Part shown: piece after piece, positions 38,201 through 46,071 of the stretch
How the letters are laid out: every line of letters starts with the position of its first letter
How positions within the stretch are numbered: the stretch's first letter is position 1
DNA from: Lytechinus pictus
Taxonomy: Eukaryota; Echinodermata; Echinoidea; Temnopleuroida; Toxopneustidae
NCBI RefSeq assembly: GCF_037042905.1
Contig: NC_087259.1
Location: 24,876,001-24,940,000 of the forward strand
Length of the DNA stretch: 64,000 nucleotides
Direction of reading: 5' to 3'
The notes under the pieces: model-generated
Seen by the model: only the letters and a program-made list of their open reading frames with translations
The model's database searches: none
What the model was told of the DNA's origin: nothing
Translations under genes and position numbers: made by a program

Positions 38201-39979
38201 CTGTGCTGGCGCGACATGTGAATTTGTGAAATAAATTGAATTTTCTGGCGAGTTTTCTAACGTCCGCAGGCAATGCATTGAATATTCAAAAAATAATTTC
38301 AAGTGAGTTATTCATTATCAAGATTGAAAATCATTAATGGGATTCCAGTAAGTGCCAATTCTGTTCAAATTGATAAACTTCATTCTTCCTTGAGCTATTC
38401 AATTTGATGGACAACTGTAAAAATTAGTTAGTAAATAGACTAACACTAACAGTTACAAATATTGAAATAATAAACATTATGTGAACAATTAACAATTAAT
38501 TCAATAATCATTTAACATTTGATATAAATTAAGAAAATGAATAACAATTGAATTAACAGTATTAAACAATAAATAACCGAATATACAAGCAGCTGGAAAC
38601 TGCGATGTGAAACCATGCCCAGAGCTGAAAAAGAGATTGGCTCTGGAAAACTGAACATGGCTCCATAGTAATAAAAATGACCCCCCCCCCCAATGCATTT
38701 TTTACCCATACATATATATTAATATAGAATAATGTTTAAATCATTCACTTGACATAAACATTTTGTTTTTGAACAATACAGTACTGGTATACATCAGTAA
38801 TACATCAATAGATTTTTATCGCATAATACATATTCCATTGATTTCCAATCAATTGTGTATTATATATGTTTCTACTCATTTATTATTAATATTGGGCATG
38901 CATCGATCACATAATTCGAGCTTCACATGGCCCGACAATCATTTGAATAAAAAATAGCAAAAAAAATAGTAAATAGTATGGACCTCTCTCATCACTGATG
39001 TCAAAAAACGGGCCGAGAAAAAGCCTCCTTGTCTTTAAAAAGAATAGTAAGATAGCAAATAGTAAGGACCTCCCTCATCACTGCTCTCAAAAAACCCGGA
39101 CGATCAACTCCTATCTTTTTTTACTTGGCCTTATACGTATGGTTCGGCTTTGGGCGCCCGTGTACCAACATTGTTATAAAGGCAAATATAATTCCATTAA
39201 TGAACTAAATCAATTTACTTAGTAATTAAACATTAAACAATTATTCGAACAAAAGTTCATGAACTTAGTAGTATTATTAATTAATTAGAAAACCTAAGTA
39301 AAAGTAAAAAAAACACAAAATCCAACAAGGCAACATCAGGGTTACTACTAGGCCTACTAGATTTCCATTTAAAATATAAAAAATAATCAATAGATAACAT
39401 ATCTTTATCTTTATGAGGTTTGATTTTTCTTTCGAAAGTCAAATGAACGATGGTACACAAAATAAAAAGGGGAAACACTAAAACACATAAGTCAGGGCTC
39501 GACATTTAATAGCAGTGGCCCGGGGCAACCTAAATTGAGAGTCGGGCCACCAAATTTCTGTAAAAGCTCACACTTGGTGGGCCGGTCGGCCGTCGGGCTA
39601 CCATAATTTTGATAATTTGTAATGACTGTTTTCTATTGTTTGCGGGCCACCAAATTTGCTTTGCGGGCCACCAAAAATATGAAATTGATGATTTGGGTGA
39701 ACCGATCGGGCCACCAAGCAAAAAAGTTTGTGTGGAACCTTGCATAATAAGTCATTCAAGTTTCAACATTATTTTGCATTTGGTACATCATCATGTACTC
39801 ATTTCTCCCTAACGTCGAAACCTATACATGGGACACACGTAATGCATTCGACCATTCAACACTAGGCCTACACTTCACTGCGATTTATGTCAAACAAACA
39901 TATATTAGTAAATATCAACATTATTGGATTAAATTCTATCTAGGCCTACCTTAGGTTTCACAGTTTCACATTCAGCCAT
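10428..39979 (-). CDS. LRSAM1: LRSAM1 orthologue: LRR-SAM-RING E3 ubiquitin ligase
   Basis: Coding exons in transcript order: (39950-39979 candidate), 36110-36325 (conserved ATG at 36232), 34523-34576, 32788-32832, 29745-29819, 28908-29061, 28259-28380, 27486-27576, 25397-25551, 22520-22642, 21735-21822, 20936-20987, 19949-19993, 17648-17818, 17033-17195, 15372-15548, 14626-14724, 12525-12656, 11096-11386, 10428-10559. All splice phases match. From MPFFKKK the product is 763 residues (human LRSAM1: 723). Leucine-rich repeats cover about residues 75-230 (LDLRNNRF, LDVTDNKL, LDISHNQV), followed by a long Q/E/K-rich coiled coil to about 570. The SAM domain spans about 587-642, PTEPSAPP with a PSAP motif is at 659-666, and a C3HC4 RING (C713, C716, C728, H730, C734, C737, C744, C747) ends the protein. 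The family ubiquitinates TSG101 and marks intracellular bacteria; PSAP binds the TSG101 UEV domain. No lesion is visible. Confidence 0.95.
11420..11999. mobile_element. TTAA-flanked MITE in an LRSAM1 intron
   Basis: The ends AGGAGAATGAAACTC and GTTTCATTCTCCT are inverted, with TTAA just outside each (11416-11419 and 12000-12003). Internal arms pair as well, for example AGTTATGAGCATTTGAAT against ATTCAAATGCTCATAACT. The element is 580 bp, carries no gene, and begins only about 30 bp beyond the 3' splice site of exon 11096-11386. Confidence 0.72.
12035..12195. repeat. TTA/TTC-rich simple repeat
   Basis: Degenerate ATT/TTC triplets run through this stretch of an LRSAM1 intron, first as TTATTATT blocks and then as CTTCTCCTCCTTCT blocks. 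Nothing else is visible in it. Confidence 0.6.
14195..14620. repeat. Long ATC/GAT microsatellite abutting an LRSAM1 donor site
   Basis: About 425 bp of imperfect ATC/ACC/GTC triplets (GAT on the coding strand of the host gene). It is open in several frames and would read as poly-Ile, poly-Met or poly-Asp. It begins immediately inside the intron: the donor of exon 14626-14724 is CAG|GTTAG, and the GAT repeat starts within a few bases of it. Confidence 0.9.
15728..15747. repeat. Poly-G run
   Basis: About 20 uninterrupted G residues lie in an LRSAM1 intron, one of about twenty poly-G or poly-C runs in the window. Others are near 6000, 9187, 18727, 19205, 20066, 40250, 43972, 45940, 55430 and 55510. 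Several of these sit inside hAT-like elements. Confidence 0.8.
16575..16941. mobile_element. hAT-like short element with CAGGG ends
   Basis: The left end CAGGGCTCCACACT and right end AGTGTCGCACCCTG form an imperfect terminal inverted repeat. The interior repeats phrases such as TTACTGGTC near both ends. The flanks TCTCATG and TCTTATG are a possible decayed target duplication. A relative with CAGGGCTCGACAT at one end lies at about 39494-39744. Confidence 0.55.
17400..17640. repeat. Degenerate ATC/ACC microsatellite next to an LRSAM1 exon
   Basis: CATCATC, CACCATCAC and CCACAACC triplet blocks stop just before the donor of exon 17648-17818 (coding-strand GTAAGTGATGATTG). They occupy the first 240 bp or so of that intron. 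Confidence 0.75.
18246..18541. mobile_element. MITE-like palindromic element (GTATTCTGAAG ends)
   Basis: The left part reads GGCCCGTATTCTGAAGTCGG and the right part CTTCAGAATACTGGCC, an inverted pair of about 16 bp. The bases next inside include TTTAACTTAAAC on the left and TTAGACCATGGTCTAA on the right. There is no coding capacity. Confidence 0.6.
18697..19391. repeat. Two direct copies of a ~215-bp segment
   Basis: The segments at about 18697-18912 and 19177-19391 are nearly identical. Both start TTCTATATGCAACATCTAAC, pass through a poly-G run and GTTCCAGCATAGAATGTGCA, and end GTGGTTACTATGGT. The intervening block (about 18911-19175) has its own diverged copy at about 21122-21372 in another LRSAM1 intron, sharing GTTGCAACAAGCAAACAAAT and AAAACAAATAAGGCACAGGC. 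Confidence 0.85.
19678..19797. repeat. ~120-bp hairpin repeat
   Basis: Arms at 19678-19733 and 19747-19797 are near-perfect reverse complements. The outer ends are GTGCAATGGACAGAATACTT and AAGTATTCTGTCCATTGCAC, around a loop of about 13 bp. It lies in an LRSAM1 intron, 150 bp from exon 19949-19993. It is probably a foldback MITE. Confidence 0.85.
19820..19925. repeat. ATT/ATC microsatellite next to an LRSAM1 exon
   Basis: Mixed ATT and ATC triplets run to within about 25 bp of the donor of exon 19949-19993. This is the third LRSAM1 exon with such a repeat at the start of its downstream intron. Confidence 0.75.
20049..20334. mobile_element. Non-autonomous hAT-like element with 8-bp target duplication
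   Basis: The ends CACTAGCATACCTA and TAGGTACGCCACTG are inverted and imperfect. Both sides are flanked by a perfect direct GTGGGATG (20041-20048 and 20335-20342). An 8-bp duplication and CAGTGGCGTA-type ends are hallmarks of the hAT superfamily. The interior is poly-G, poly-C and poly-T with repeats of CTGACGAGCTTGAAGAC, and no transposase. Confidence 0.8.
20452..20592. mobile_element. Short palindromic MITE (GTTTCATAAAG type)
   Basis: The left end is GTGGGTGTTTCAT and the right end TTTATAAAACACCCACCT, an imperfect inverted repeat. The interior includes TTACGAACAGC, which is shared with the element at 1579-1733. There is no reading frame of note. Confidence 0.6.
22748..23017 (-). mobile_element. 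tRNA-derived SINE, minus orientation
   Basis: Minus-strand head with B-box-like GGATTCGAATCC, a body with CCAGGTGAGGTGAATGGGTACC (plus/minus equivalents of the other copies), and a TTATTATTATTATC tail. It is the same family as the copies at 9419-9684 and 54399-54682. Confidence 0.8.
24315..25270. repeat. Dispersed repeat with internal ~170-bp tandem units and inverted GTCTCACCTGCA ends
   Basis: The segment starts GTGGAATGCCTCTGGCCGTC, followed by TCACCTGCA, and ends TGCAGGTGAGACAAAAAT, so the ends hold the inverted pair GTCTCACCTGCA/TGCAGGTGAGAC. Inside are four units of about 165-190 bp, each with GGCCAAAGTTCATTGACC, TGACCTTTGACCT, CATGTGACCTGAAACTC and GATGTTCAGTGATACTTG. A GCC triplet run sits near 25200. 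A one-unit copy lies at 45126-45550 and a decayed copy at about 25860-26245. Confidence 0.85.
25860..26245. repeat. Decayed copy of the GTCTCACCTGCA-ended repeat
   Basis: Two internal units are visible, with AACATGGCCAAAGTTCATTG at about 25897 and 26060, GTGACCTGAAACTC and AAGTTATGATG phrases. Neither terminal inverted sequence is present in good form. The copy lies in the LRSAM1 intron between exons 25397-25551 and 27486-27576. Confidence 0.75.
29950..30112. mobile_element. Palindromic MITE (GGGGCCCGTTTCATAAAG type)
   Basis: The left end GGGGCCCGTTTCATAAAGA pairs with the right end TCTTTATGAAATGGGCCCC. Inner arms TTACAACTGTTGTAA and TTACAACAGTTGTAA also pair. The element is 163 bp and sits about 40 bp before the 57-bp minisatellite. 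Confidence 0.8.
30154..30894. repeat. 57-bp minisatellite, exactly 13 units, with a higher-order period of six units
   Basis: The unit starts CTTGGTCTACTAACAGATGG and is repeated 13 times with no insertions or deletions (741 bp). Three unit types differ at a few sites: ATT/ATC before GTCACC, and GGCTAAGCACA, GGCTAAACCCA or GGCCAAACCCA at the end. In order they read L S L G S G, L S L G S G, then a final L-type unit with ATC. Two successive six-unit blocks of 342 bp are therefore present. Because 57 is a multiple of three, several frames stay open for about 270-300 codons; these are not genes. The array lies in an LRSAM1 intron. Confidence 0.97.
31251..31768. mobile_element. Short element with CAGTGATTTTACG inverted ends
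   Basis: The left end reads GTCAGTGATTTTACGGACTG and the right end GTTCGTAAAATCACTGAC, an imperfect inverted repeat of about 24 bp. Related phrases (GAGTCACTTCGTAAAATCAC, GAGCCAGTTCGTAAGAAATT) occur inside. No target duplication is clear and there is no coding capacity. Confidence 0.6.
32595..32745 (+). mobile_element. Partial tRNA-derived SINE (3' half)
   Basis: GGAAGGAATTCCTTGAGCGC, TTGAGCACCTAA and a TTATCATTATTACCCGG tail resemble the 3' half of the SINE at 54399-54682. The tRNA-like head is missing. Confidence 0.5.
34621..35207. mobile_element. TTAA-flanked MITE in an LRSAM1 intron
   Basis: The ends AGGTCAAGTCCACCCC and GGGGTGGACTTGTCCT are inverted and flanked by TTAA on both sides (34617-34620 and 35208-35211). 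The subterminal halves mirror each other over more than 100 bp, for example AAGAAAGTTATGACATTTTA and TAAAATGTCATAACTTTCTT. The copy at 54350-55210 is a close relative. Confidence 0.8.
35909..36050 (-). pseudogene. Relic tandem duplicate of the first main LRSAM1 coding exon
   Basis: This stretch resembles the exon segment 172 bp away (about 36081-36222) over at least 130 bp, starting at GATCCCAAAATTGGCAAC against GATCCCCAAATTGGCAAC. On the minus strand it translates as VMVMHKQYDETTCRKKVY followed by a stop, against VEVMMHKQSDEARKRMEH in the working exon. The donor has decayed from CTCACC to CTAATC (plus strand). It therefore lies dead in the first intron downstream of the working exon. Confidence 0.82.
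37596..39140. mobile_element. ~1.5-kb element with ~45-bp inverted ends
   Basis: The left end 37596-37640 contains ACGTACATTAGGCCAAGT, an A run and GTTGATCGTCC. The right end 39098-39140 is the inverted form: GGACGATCAAC, a T run, ACTTGGCCTTATACGT. The interior has no long reading frame, a poly-C run near 38686 and a short direct repeat (GACCTCTCTCATCACTG / GACCTCCCTCATCACTG). It lies in the first LRSAM1 intron if the upstream exon is real. Superfamily unassigned. Confidence 0.7.
39950..39979 (-). CDS. LRSAM1: Candidate upstream first coding exon of LRSAM1
   Basis: The minus strand reads ATG followed by nine codons (MAECETVKPK) and then a good donor, AAG|GTAGGC. Its phase-0 end joins the open frame that precedes the conserved start in exon 36110-36325: 31 codons, SKKPRKTYREEEEEAEEE and then an S/P/R/T-rich stretch. 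Together they would add 41 residues before MPFFKKK and give an 804-residue protein. The human protein begins at the position equivalent to MPFF, so this extension may be lineage-specific or 5' UTR that happens to be open. The MPFF start has an A at -3. Confidence 0.5.
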
Positions 39980-41134
39980 CTGATACTCTGAAAATTGTGT
40001 CAGTTTTTATAGATTCATTAGGCCTATGGTTTTAATATCGTTACAAAATGTCAATTGCGATTTTTCACTTGTTATTGTTGTAGTGTTTATAATTACCCAT
40101 GATTTTTACGTTCGATGCGATGATGTCATCTCTATTTTCCGAGCCGATTTCATCTCGCCGATATTACGTAAACGATAAATTCTGGGAGATGAATTGAGGT
40201 AACGATGGTGACGCATGATTGATGGGCGAATCATGAATGATGGGGGAGGGGGGGGGGGTTAGAGGATCTGGTTTTTTCCCCCGTAGATCCGCCACTGGGG
40301 GGGGGGGCGACTCTTCAGATCGATAATTATGTAGATCCTACTTTACTGATTTTGAAAGGATCATTGTCAATTTGACAAAAAGTTGGTTTTTTTTTAATAT
40401 AATATGTATGAATAATTTGATTCCACGTGCTGACTCAGAATATTCAAATTCGTCAAATGGAGACAAAATAGACAACAGTTTATTAAAAAAAACCTGACAA
40501 TATGCATTACAATATAAACAAAGGGGGCAATAACAAAAATAAATAAATAAAAAAAAAAGAAAATAAAATTCGCAAGAAACAAAACAAAATATTGCAAGGG
40601 ACGATATGGAGCGAAGTTGAAAGTGGGTGGGGGCAATAATGTAAAAAAGCTAGGACACCCCTCTTTAGGAAAGGGAACTATCTTGAAACAAAGAAAAGTA
40701 ACTACGCCCATTCTAAATGACATAGCGCATAAGTAGGCCTCCTCTTGTAGTATCTCCTATTCAAATTTTGTGAAAAAATAGGCCCTTGCATTTCGTATTT
40801 TCGTGCGGGCCGCGGGGGGGGGGGGCGCCAAAAAGACACTTTTTCTCTCAAAAGAATGTCAAAAGGGGAATTGTATGCCACGTTTTCACCATCAAATTTA
40901 TAAGTTTCTGTCAGAAGTGTGTTCGTGGCGGGTTCGTGGTAATGGGAAATGTTCAAAAGTCGATAGGGCCTATTTACATGTAAAGTAATGCTTTAGGAAA
41001 GTTTAGGTTAACCGAGGAAAGATTAAGAAATTTTAAATCGTGAATCTTTCTTTGTGGTTTGTTCTGGAGTTAATTAGAACTTATAAAATTACAGTTTTGT
41101 AGTATGTTAAAAAAAGGTATAACAAGGCGGGCCT

Positions 41135-42692
41135 CAGTGGCGGATCTAGCTTTTTTCCGGGGGGTGACCACAAAAATATTCACCCGTTTTTGACCCCCCT
41201 TAATCGATGTTTCCGGCCATCTATACTCACGCAATGGAGACCAGGCAGTTCATGCTAACGTCTTTTCAAATCAGGCAGTTTAATACAAAGTTATATCCGG
41301 ATCGCTATCATTGTGTTCGTTTATTAACTTAAAAGGATGGTCCGGGCTCAAAATATTTATATTTAAATAAATAGAGTAAAATTCACAAAGTAAAATACTA
41401 AAAAATTTCATCGAAATCGGATAACAAATAACGAAGTTATTGAATTTTAAAGTTTATCAATATTTTGTGAAAACAGTAATATGCACATCATGAATATTCA
41501 TTAGGTGGGCTGATGATGTCACATCCCCACTTTCCTTTTCTTATGTTATTACATGAAATCATAAATGTTTCATTTTTTGATACATGTGTAAATGATCTGT
41601 CTCCATTGTGATGAAATATAAGTTGCGGCAATAAATACTGATGCACTTTATCAGTTGTCAAACCAATTGTTTAAGTTCTTGGTAGAAAAATTTCATATAA
41701 TAAAATACAAAGAACAAGTGGGGATATGACATCATCAGCCCACCTAATGAATATTCATAAAGACATGCCTAGAACAGTAGAACTATTTCACCTTAATAAT
41801 GCAAATCTTTAAAATTCAATATGAAATAGCCCTTTTGAAGTAAAACATAACGCAATACAGGTTAAAGTCACAAAATTTTTGGCTCACGCTTCACGCTCGC
41901 ATAGTCGCATCAGTTTTGGATAAGTTATGGTACTCATTCTGTTCTAGATTACAAAAATTGCTTAGAATGTCCAGTTTTCAGGTTGGAATATCAACAATTT
42001 TCGGCTCACGCTTCGCACTCGCATTGTTCGATTAATTGGTGCGATATGTATCCAATTCATGAGTCACTAAATGCACTCCTTGCCAGGTACCTTTTCAGGT
42101 CAGTATATTAAAAATTTCAAAGCGCGCTTCGCTCTCGCGTTAATTAAAGTTAGATACACATCTATTTATGATAACAAAAACTGCTCGGAATGTTTAATTT
42201 TCATGTCTTATTGCATGAAATGTTAAAAGTATGAGCTCGCGAATCGCAACATCTCGCAAACCCTTTTAACGTACAGTAATTAGCGCCATGATTGACCCGA
42301 GTTTCACAACTTCAGATTTGCAAAATTTTCAAAACGCTCGCTCGCTACGCTAGCTCTCGGAAGAAAATAAAGTTTAAATATAATTATATCTCATCAATCA
42401 GAAATCATTTCAAAACGGCTGTGCTCAACTAATTAATTGCTACAAAACACACTCTACTTCACGCAGAAGGTAATCTTAAGGTGAAAATACCCGTTTGCAC
42501 CAAAATGCCCTTTTTTGGCTTTGCCCCCCCCCCCAACGAAAATACGTTCCGCGAAGCGCGAGCTACAATTTTTTATTAACCGACCTGAAAATTGGACACT
42601 CATAAGCATCTTTGGTAAGCATGCACATTATTCGTTTTACTAGGCAGCCCAAGGGGGAGGGTTTAACCCCCCCCCCCGTAGATCCGCAACTG
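41135..42692. mobile_element. Probable hAT-like element with CAGTGGCGGATC ends
   Basis: The left end CAGTGGCGGATCTAGC and right end GTAGATCCGCAACTG are imperfect inverted repeats, each with a poly-G/poly-C run just inside. The interior carries repeated phrases such as GGCTCACGCTTC(G/A)C(G/A)CTCGCAT. It also holds a long internal inverted repeat (about 41488-41530 against 41717-41760) around GAATATTCATTAGGTGGGCT. The flanks share only GGCCT, so an 8-bp target duplication is not established. Confidence 0.55.
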
Positions 42693-42994
42693 GGCCTAGA
42701 AATTCTCCCCATTTCAATAATTTTGTTTGTTCAAGAGAAAGTGATCGTAGGAAAATTCCGCCACGAATCACTTAGGTCAAGGCATGGGGGAATTTTGAGT
42801 CACCGACTTACTGAGCAATGGCCAGGTATACCTGAAAAGAGAAAGTTTAAAATATCTCACTAATCAAATAACATGAATAAGGCGTGCCCGAAGAGCGAAC
42901 TGATTTTTTTTAATTCAGACGTGAAAACAAGACTACCCCACCCAATAGACTCATGAAAATTAAGGCGAGTTTTTTCCTTCAGTAGTAACATAAA

Positions 42995-43470
42995 AAAAGG
43001 ATATTGTTTTCTTGTTTCAAAGGGGCCACTCATTGAAACATATAAAGGGTCCTTCTCACTCAGGTGAAAGGGGCACAGAACACATTCGCGAGTGGCACTT
43101 TTCTTGGGTAAAAAGGGGCACTGAAACGAGCAAGGGCACTAACAAGAAGGCAAGGGGGCACTTGCTCACATATAAAACGGGTCCTCAGATGAAAGGGGCA
43201 CAGAACACGTTCGTGAGGGGGCATTTTTGGGTAAAACTTGGCACTTTTATACGACAAAGGGCAAAACACATAAAATGTGTCCTCCTCAGGCGAAAGGGGT
43301 ACAGAACACGTTCGAGGGGGGCGTTCTTTAGTAAAAATTGGCACTCACGAGAAAGGGCACTCGGTAACACCTAAAGCGGGTCCTCCTCAGTTGCAAGAGA
43401 TATACGTTCGCCGTGAGGGGGCATTTTTCTTGCATAAAAGGACATTTTTTTCAGTGTTTCAAAGAGTGGG
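42995..43470. repeat. Degenerate ~100-120-bp tandem repeats
   Basis: GAAAGGGGCACAGAACAC(A/G)TTCG recurs at about 43069, 43190 and 43291, with a weaker copy near 43385. Each is followed by GGGGGCA(T/C)TTTT and GGTAAAA phrases. Several frames stay open over 90-120 codons, but the readings are repeat translations with no family resemblance. GGGGGCACTGTGCCC follows the array at about 43468. Confidence 0.65.
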
Positions 43471-43981
43471 GGCACTGTGCCCACGGCCCTCAGGATCTCC
43501 GTCCCTGAATTGCCCCCCCCCCCAATTATTCATATTCATATTTTCTATGCCCACTATGTCTCTCTTTCTTTCTCCCTTTTTCCCCCATTTCCCGACTGAC
43601 TTACATGCCCCTTCAGGAAACAGATTTATAAAAAAATAAAAAACAGAAGGAAATGGTAATATTTTGAAATGTAAAATACATAACAAATAAATATCATCAA
43701 CTTCAGGTATGAAAATGTGCAGATTAGAAATAAATTACCTCAAAATAAAAAGAACAAATTTCATTTTCAAAAGAGAGCATTTTCCTTGTGGAAATTTTGG
43801 TAGCAAGTTTACTACCCCCTAGCCTATCCCCTTCCTCATTTCCGCTGCCCTGCGTAAAGAAAAGGGCACGCTTATAGTACTTATTTTTCTTTGTCATTTC
43901 CTGTTATCATGATACCCCACCCTATAGATTTTTCATGCTTCACTCTCATACTTGGCAATATTAATTTAATACCCCCCCCCC

Positions 43982-45088
43982 CCCAGGACCAAAATTCAAT
44001 TGAAACCAGTTGGATTTCCAACTGGTTTCAATTGGTTTCAACTGGTTTCAATTGGTTTTAACTGGAATATAACAATTTCCAATTGAAACCGATTGGAACG
44101 TACCAGTTGGGCAACTGGAAATGACTTCTAAGTGGAACCAGCTGGGTAACTGGAAATCCTAACTGGAAACAGTTGGGTAAATGGAAATGACTCCTAACTG
44201 GAAAGTTGGGTAACTGGAAATGACTTCTAATTGGAACCAGTTGGGTAACTGGAAATCCTAACTGGAACCATTTTGGTAACTGGAAATCCTAACTTGATCC
44301 AGTTGAGTAACTGGAAATGACTTCCAATTGGTTTCCAATTGGAAATTTTTCCAGTTATCCAACTGGATCCAGTTGAAACCAGTTGATTTGCATATTATCT
44401 GCCAATGTGTACAGATTAATGTTTTATGTGATTTATCATCATTTACATTGTATCTCTTCATTTCTTTTCATTCTCAAGTGCCACACTTTTTAAAGATAAA
44501 TGTTTAGAATACTTAGCAGTGAAAACCATGCTCATAAATATTATAAATTATAATTACAATAGATTAACAGATAATTAGTACACCACTAACTGTTACCAAA
44601 TTACATCAAATACAAATATTCGAAGCTCCTCCATATAACTATATGTGTATGAGAATCTATATTTTATCAATGCCATTTACATTGGTATTAATAGACATAT
44701 AACAATGCTTCTGTGTTGGCATGAGCAATAGTAAGTACAAATGTTAATTAATTTGTAACTAATTAAGTTCAATCCAACTGGAAGTCCCAATTGGATCCAG
44801 TTGAAACCAATTGATTTCAACTGGAACCAGTTGCCTCCAATTGGATTCAACTGGTTTTGTAGGGAAATTGGATCAACTGGAACGTACAACTGAGGTGCAG
44901 TTGCCTAATTGGAACCGATTGAAACCAATTGGCAACTGGTTCCAGTTGCCCAATTGGTTTTAACTGGAACCAATTGGCAACTGGTTTCAATTGGAACCAG
45001 TTGTTTCAATTTCCCTATTGAAACCAGTTGGCCAACTGGTTTCAATTGGTTTTGCTCTAATTGGTTTCAACTGGATTTTGGTCTTGGG
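43982..45088. mobile_element. Foldback element built of CCAGTTGAAACC-type subrepeats
   Basis: The outer ends CCCAGGACCAAAATTCAATTG and their counterpart (GGATTTTGGTCTTGGG on the right) are inverted. From the left end to about 44390 and from about 44770 to the right end, the sequence is a dense string of AACTGG, CCAGTTG, GGTTTCAATTGG and CCAATTGG words, many palindromic. The roughly 380 bp between (44390-44770) are ordinary AT-rich DNA. Long subrepeated inverted arms around a unique centre are the layout of foldback transposons. Confidence 0.78.
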
Positions 45089-45125
45089 CCAGTAACACTT
45101 GGCGGTACCTGCTTTAAATTTCATA

Positions 45126-45550
45126 ACAAGTGGAATGCCTCTGGCGGTCTCACCTGCACCACGCGATTCAATATAGCAGCAGTGCTGACTTTGAAAACTA
45201 CTATAACTCGCACAAGATGTTCAGTGATACTTGGTTACTCTTATGTCCATGTTTTATGAACTAGACCAATACACTTGCAGAGATATGATGGTAATTCAAC
45301 AAATACCCCCAACATGGCCAAAGTTCATTGACCCTAAATGACCTTTTGACCTTGGTCATGTGACATGAAACTCGGGCAGGATGTTCAGTAATACTTGATT
45401 AACCTTATGGCCAAGTTTAATAAACTAGGTCCATATACTTTCTAAGTTATGCTGTCATTTCAAAAACTTAACCTTCGGTTAAGATTTGGTGTTGACGCCG
45501 CCGCCGCCGTCGGAAAAGCGGCCCCGATAGTCTCACATGCAGGTGAGACA
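45126..45550. repeat. Short copy of the GTCTCACCTGCA-ended dispersed repeat
   Basis: Both ends match the copy at 24315-25270, from GTGGAATGCCTCTGGCGGTC to GCAGGTGAGACAAAAATTA. It has only about one and a half internal units, and a GCCGCCGCCGCC run in the same place. Its nuclear-receptor-like word has an extra T (TGACCTTTTGACCT, 45339-45352). Confidence 0.85.
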
Positions 45551-45780
45551 AAAATTAATATCCGGGAACAATATTGGTTATCACTATTCACCCAACTTTC
45601 AATGAACATGATTTGTTTTACTTCATCTCTCTCTCTCTCTTTATTTTTTACCTGTGTTTATAAATGAGAAAATTCAGTGCTGTTGTTGAAGTTCCAGTCT
45701 GATATCTGAAACATACATTATAGGTCTCCTGCTAAACTGGTCATAGCTTCAAACCTCCCCCTCCCAAGTCTTCTACCTTT

Positions 45781-46071
45781 TGGATTTACTTCAGGGGGGG
45801 GGGCATTAAATCTAGATTTACAATCATGGTAATATTTTGCCATCAAGGTAGCTTCCATGGAAACCTAGATTTTGAGTGGCTGCTGTGTCATGTTACCATG
45901 GTAAATTGTAAGTCCTTTTATGACATTTTGGATTTACTTCAGGGGGGGGGGCATTAAATCTAGATTTACAATCATGGTAATATTTTGCCATCAAGGTAGC
46001 ATCCATGGAAACCTAGATTTTGATTGGCTGCTGTGTCATGTTACCATGGTAAATTGTAAGTCCTTTTATGA
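45781..46071. repeat. Tandem duplication of a ~148-bp unit
   Basis: Copies at 45781-45928 and 45929-46071 both start TGGATTTACTTCAGGGG, pass ATCATGGTAATATTTTGCCA and end GTAAATTGTAAGTCCTTTTA. They differ at only a few positions, so the duplication is young. The unit itself contains an inverted pair (TTACAATCATGGTAA / TTACCATGGTAAATTG). Confidence 0.9.

Noticed and set aside
41135-42692. Element with proven 8-bp hAT target duplication
   Set aside because: The ends fit, but the flanks GCGGGCCT and GGCCTAGA do not form a clean 8-bp duplication. I kept it only as a probable element.
43012-43374. 120-codon frame with RGTEH and RGHF phrases
   Set aside because: It lies in degenerate ~100-bp tandem repeats with several open frames, no splice partners and no family resemblance.
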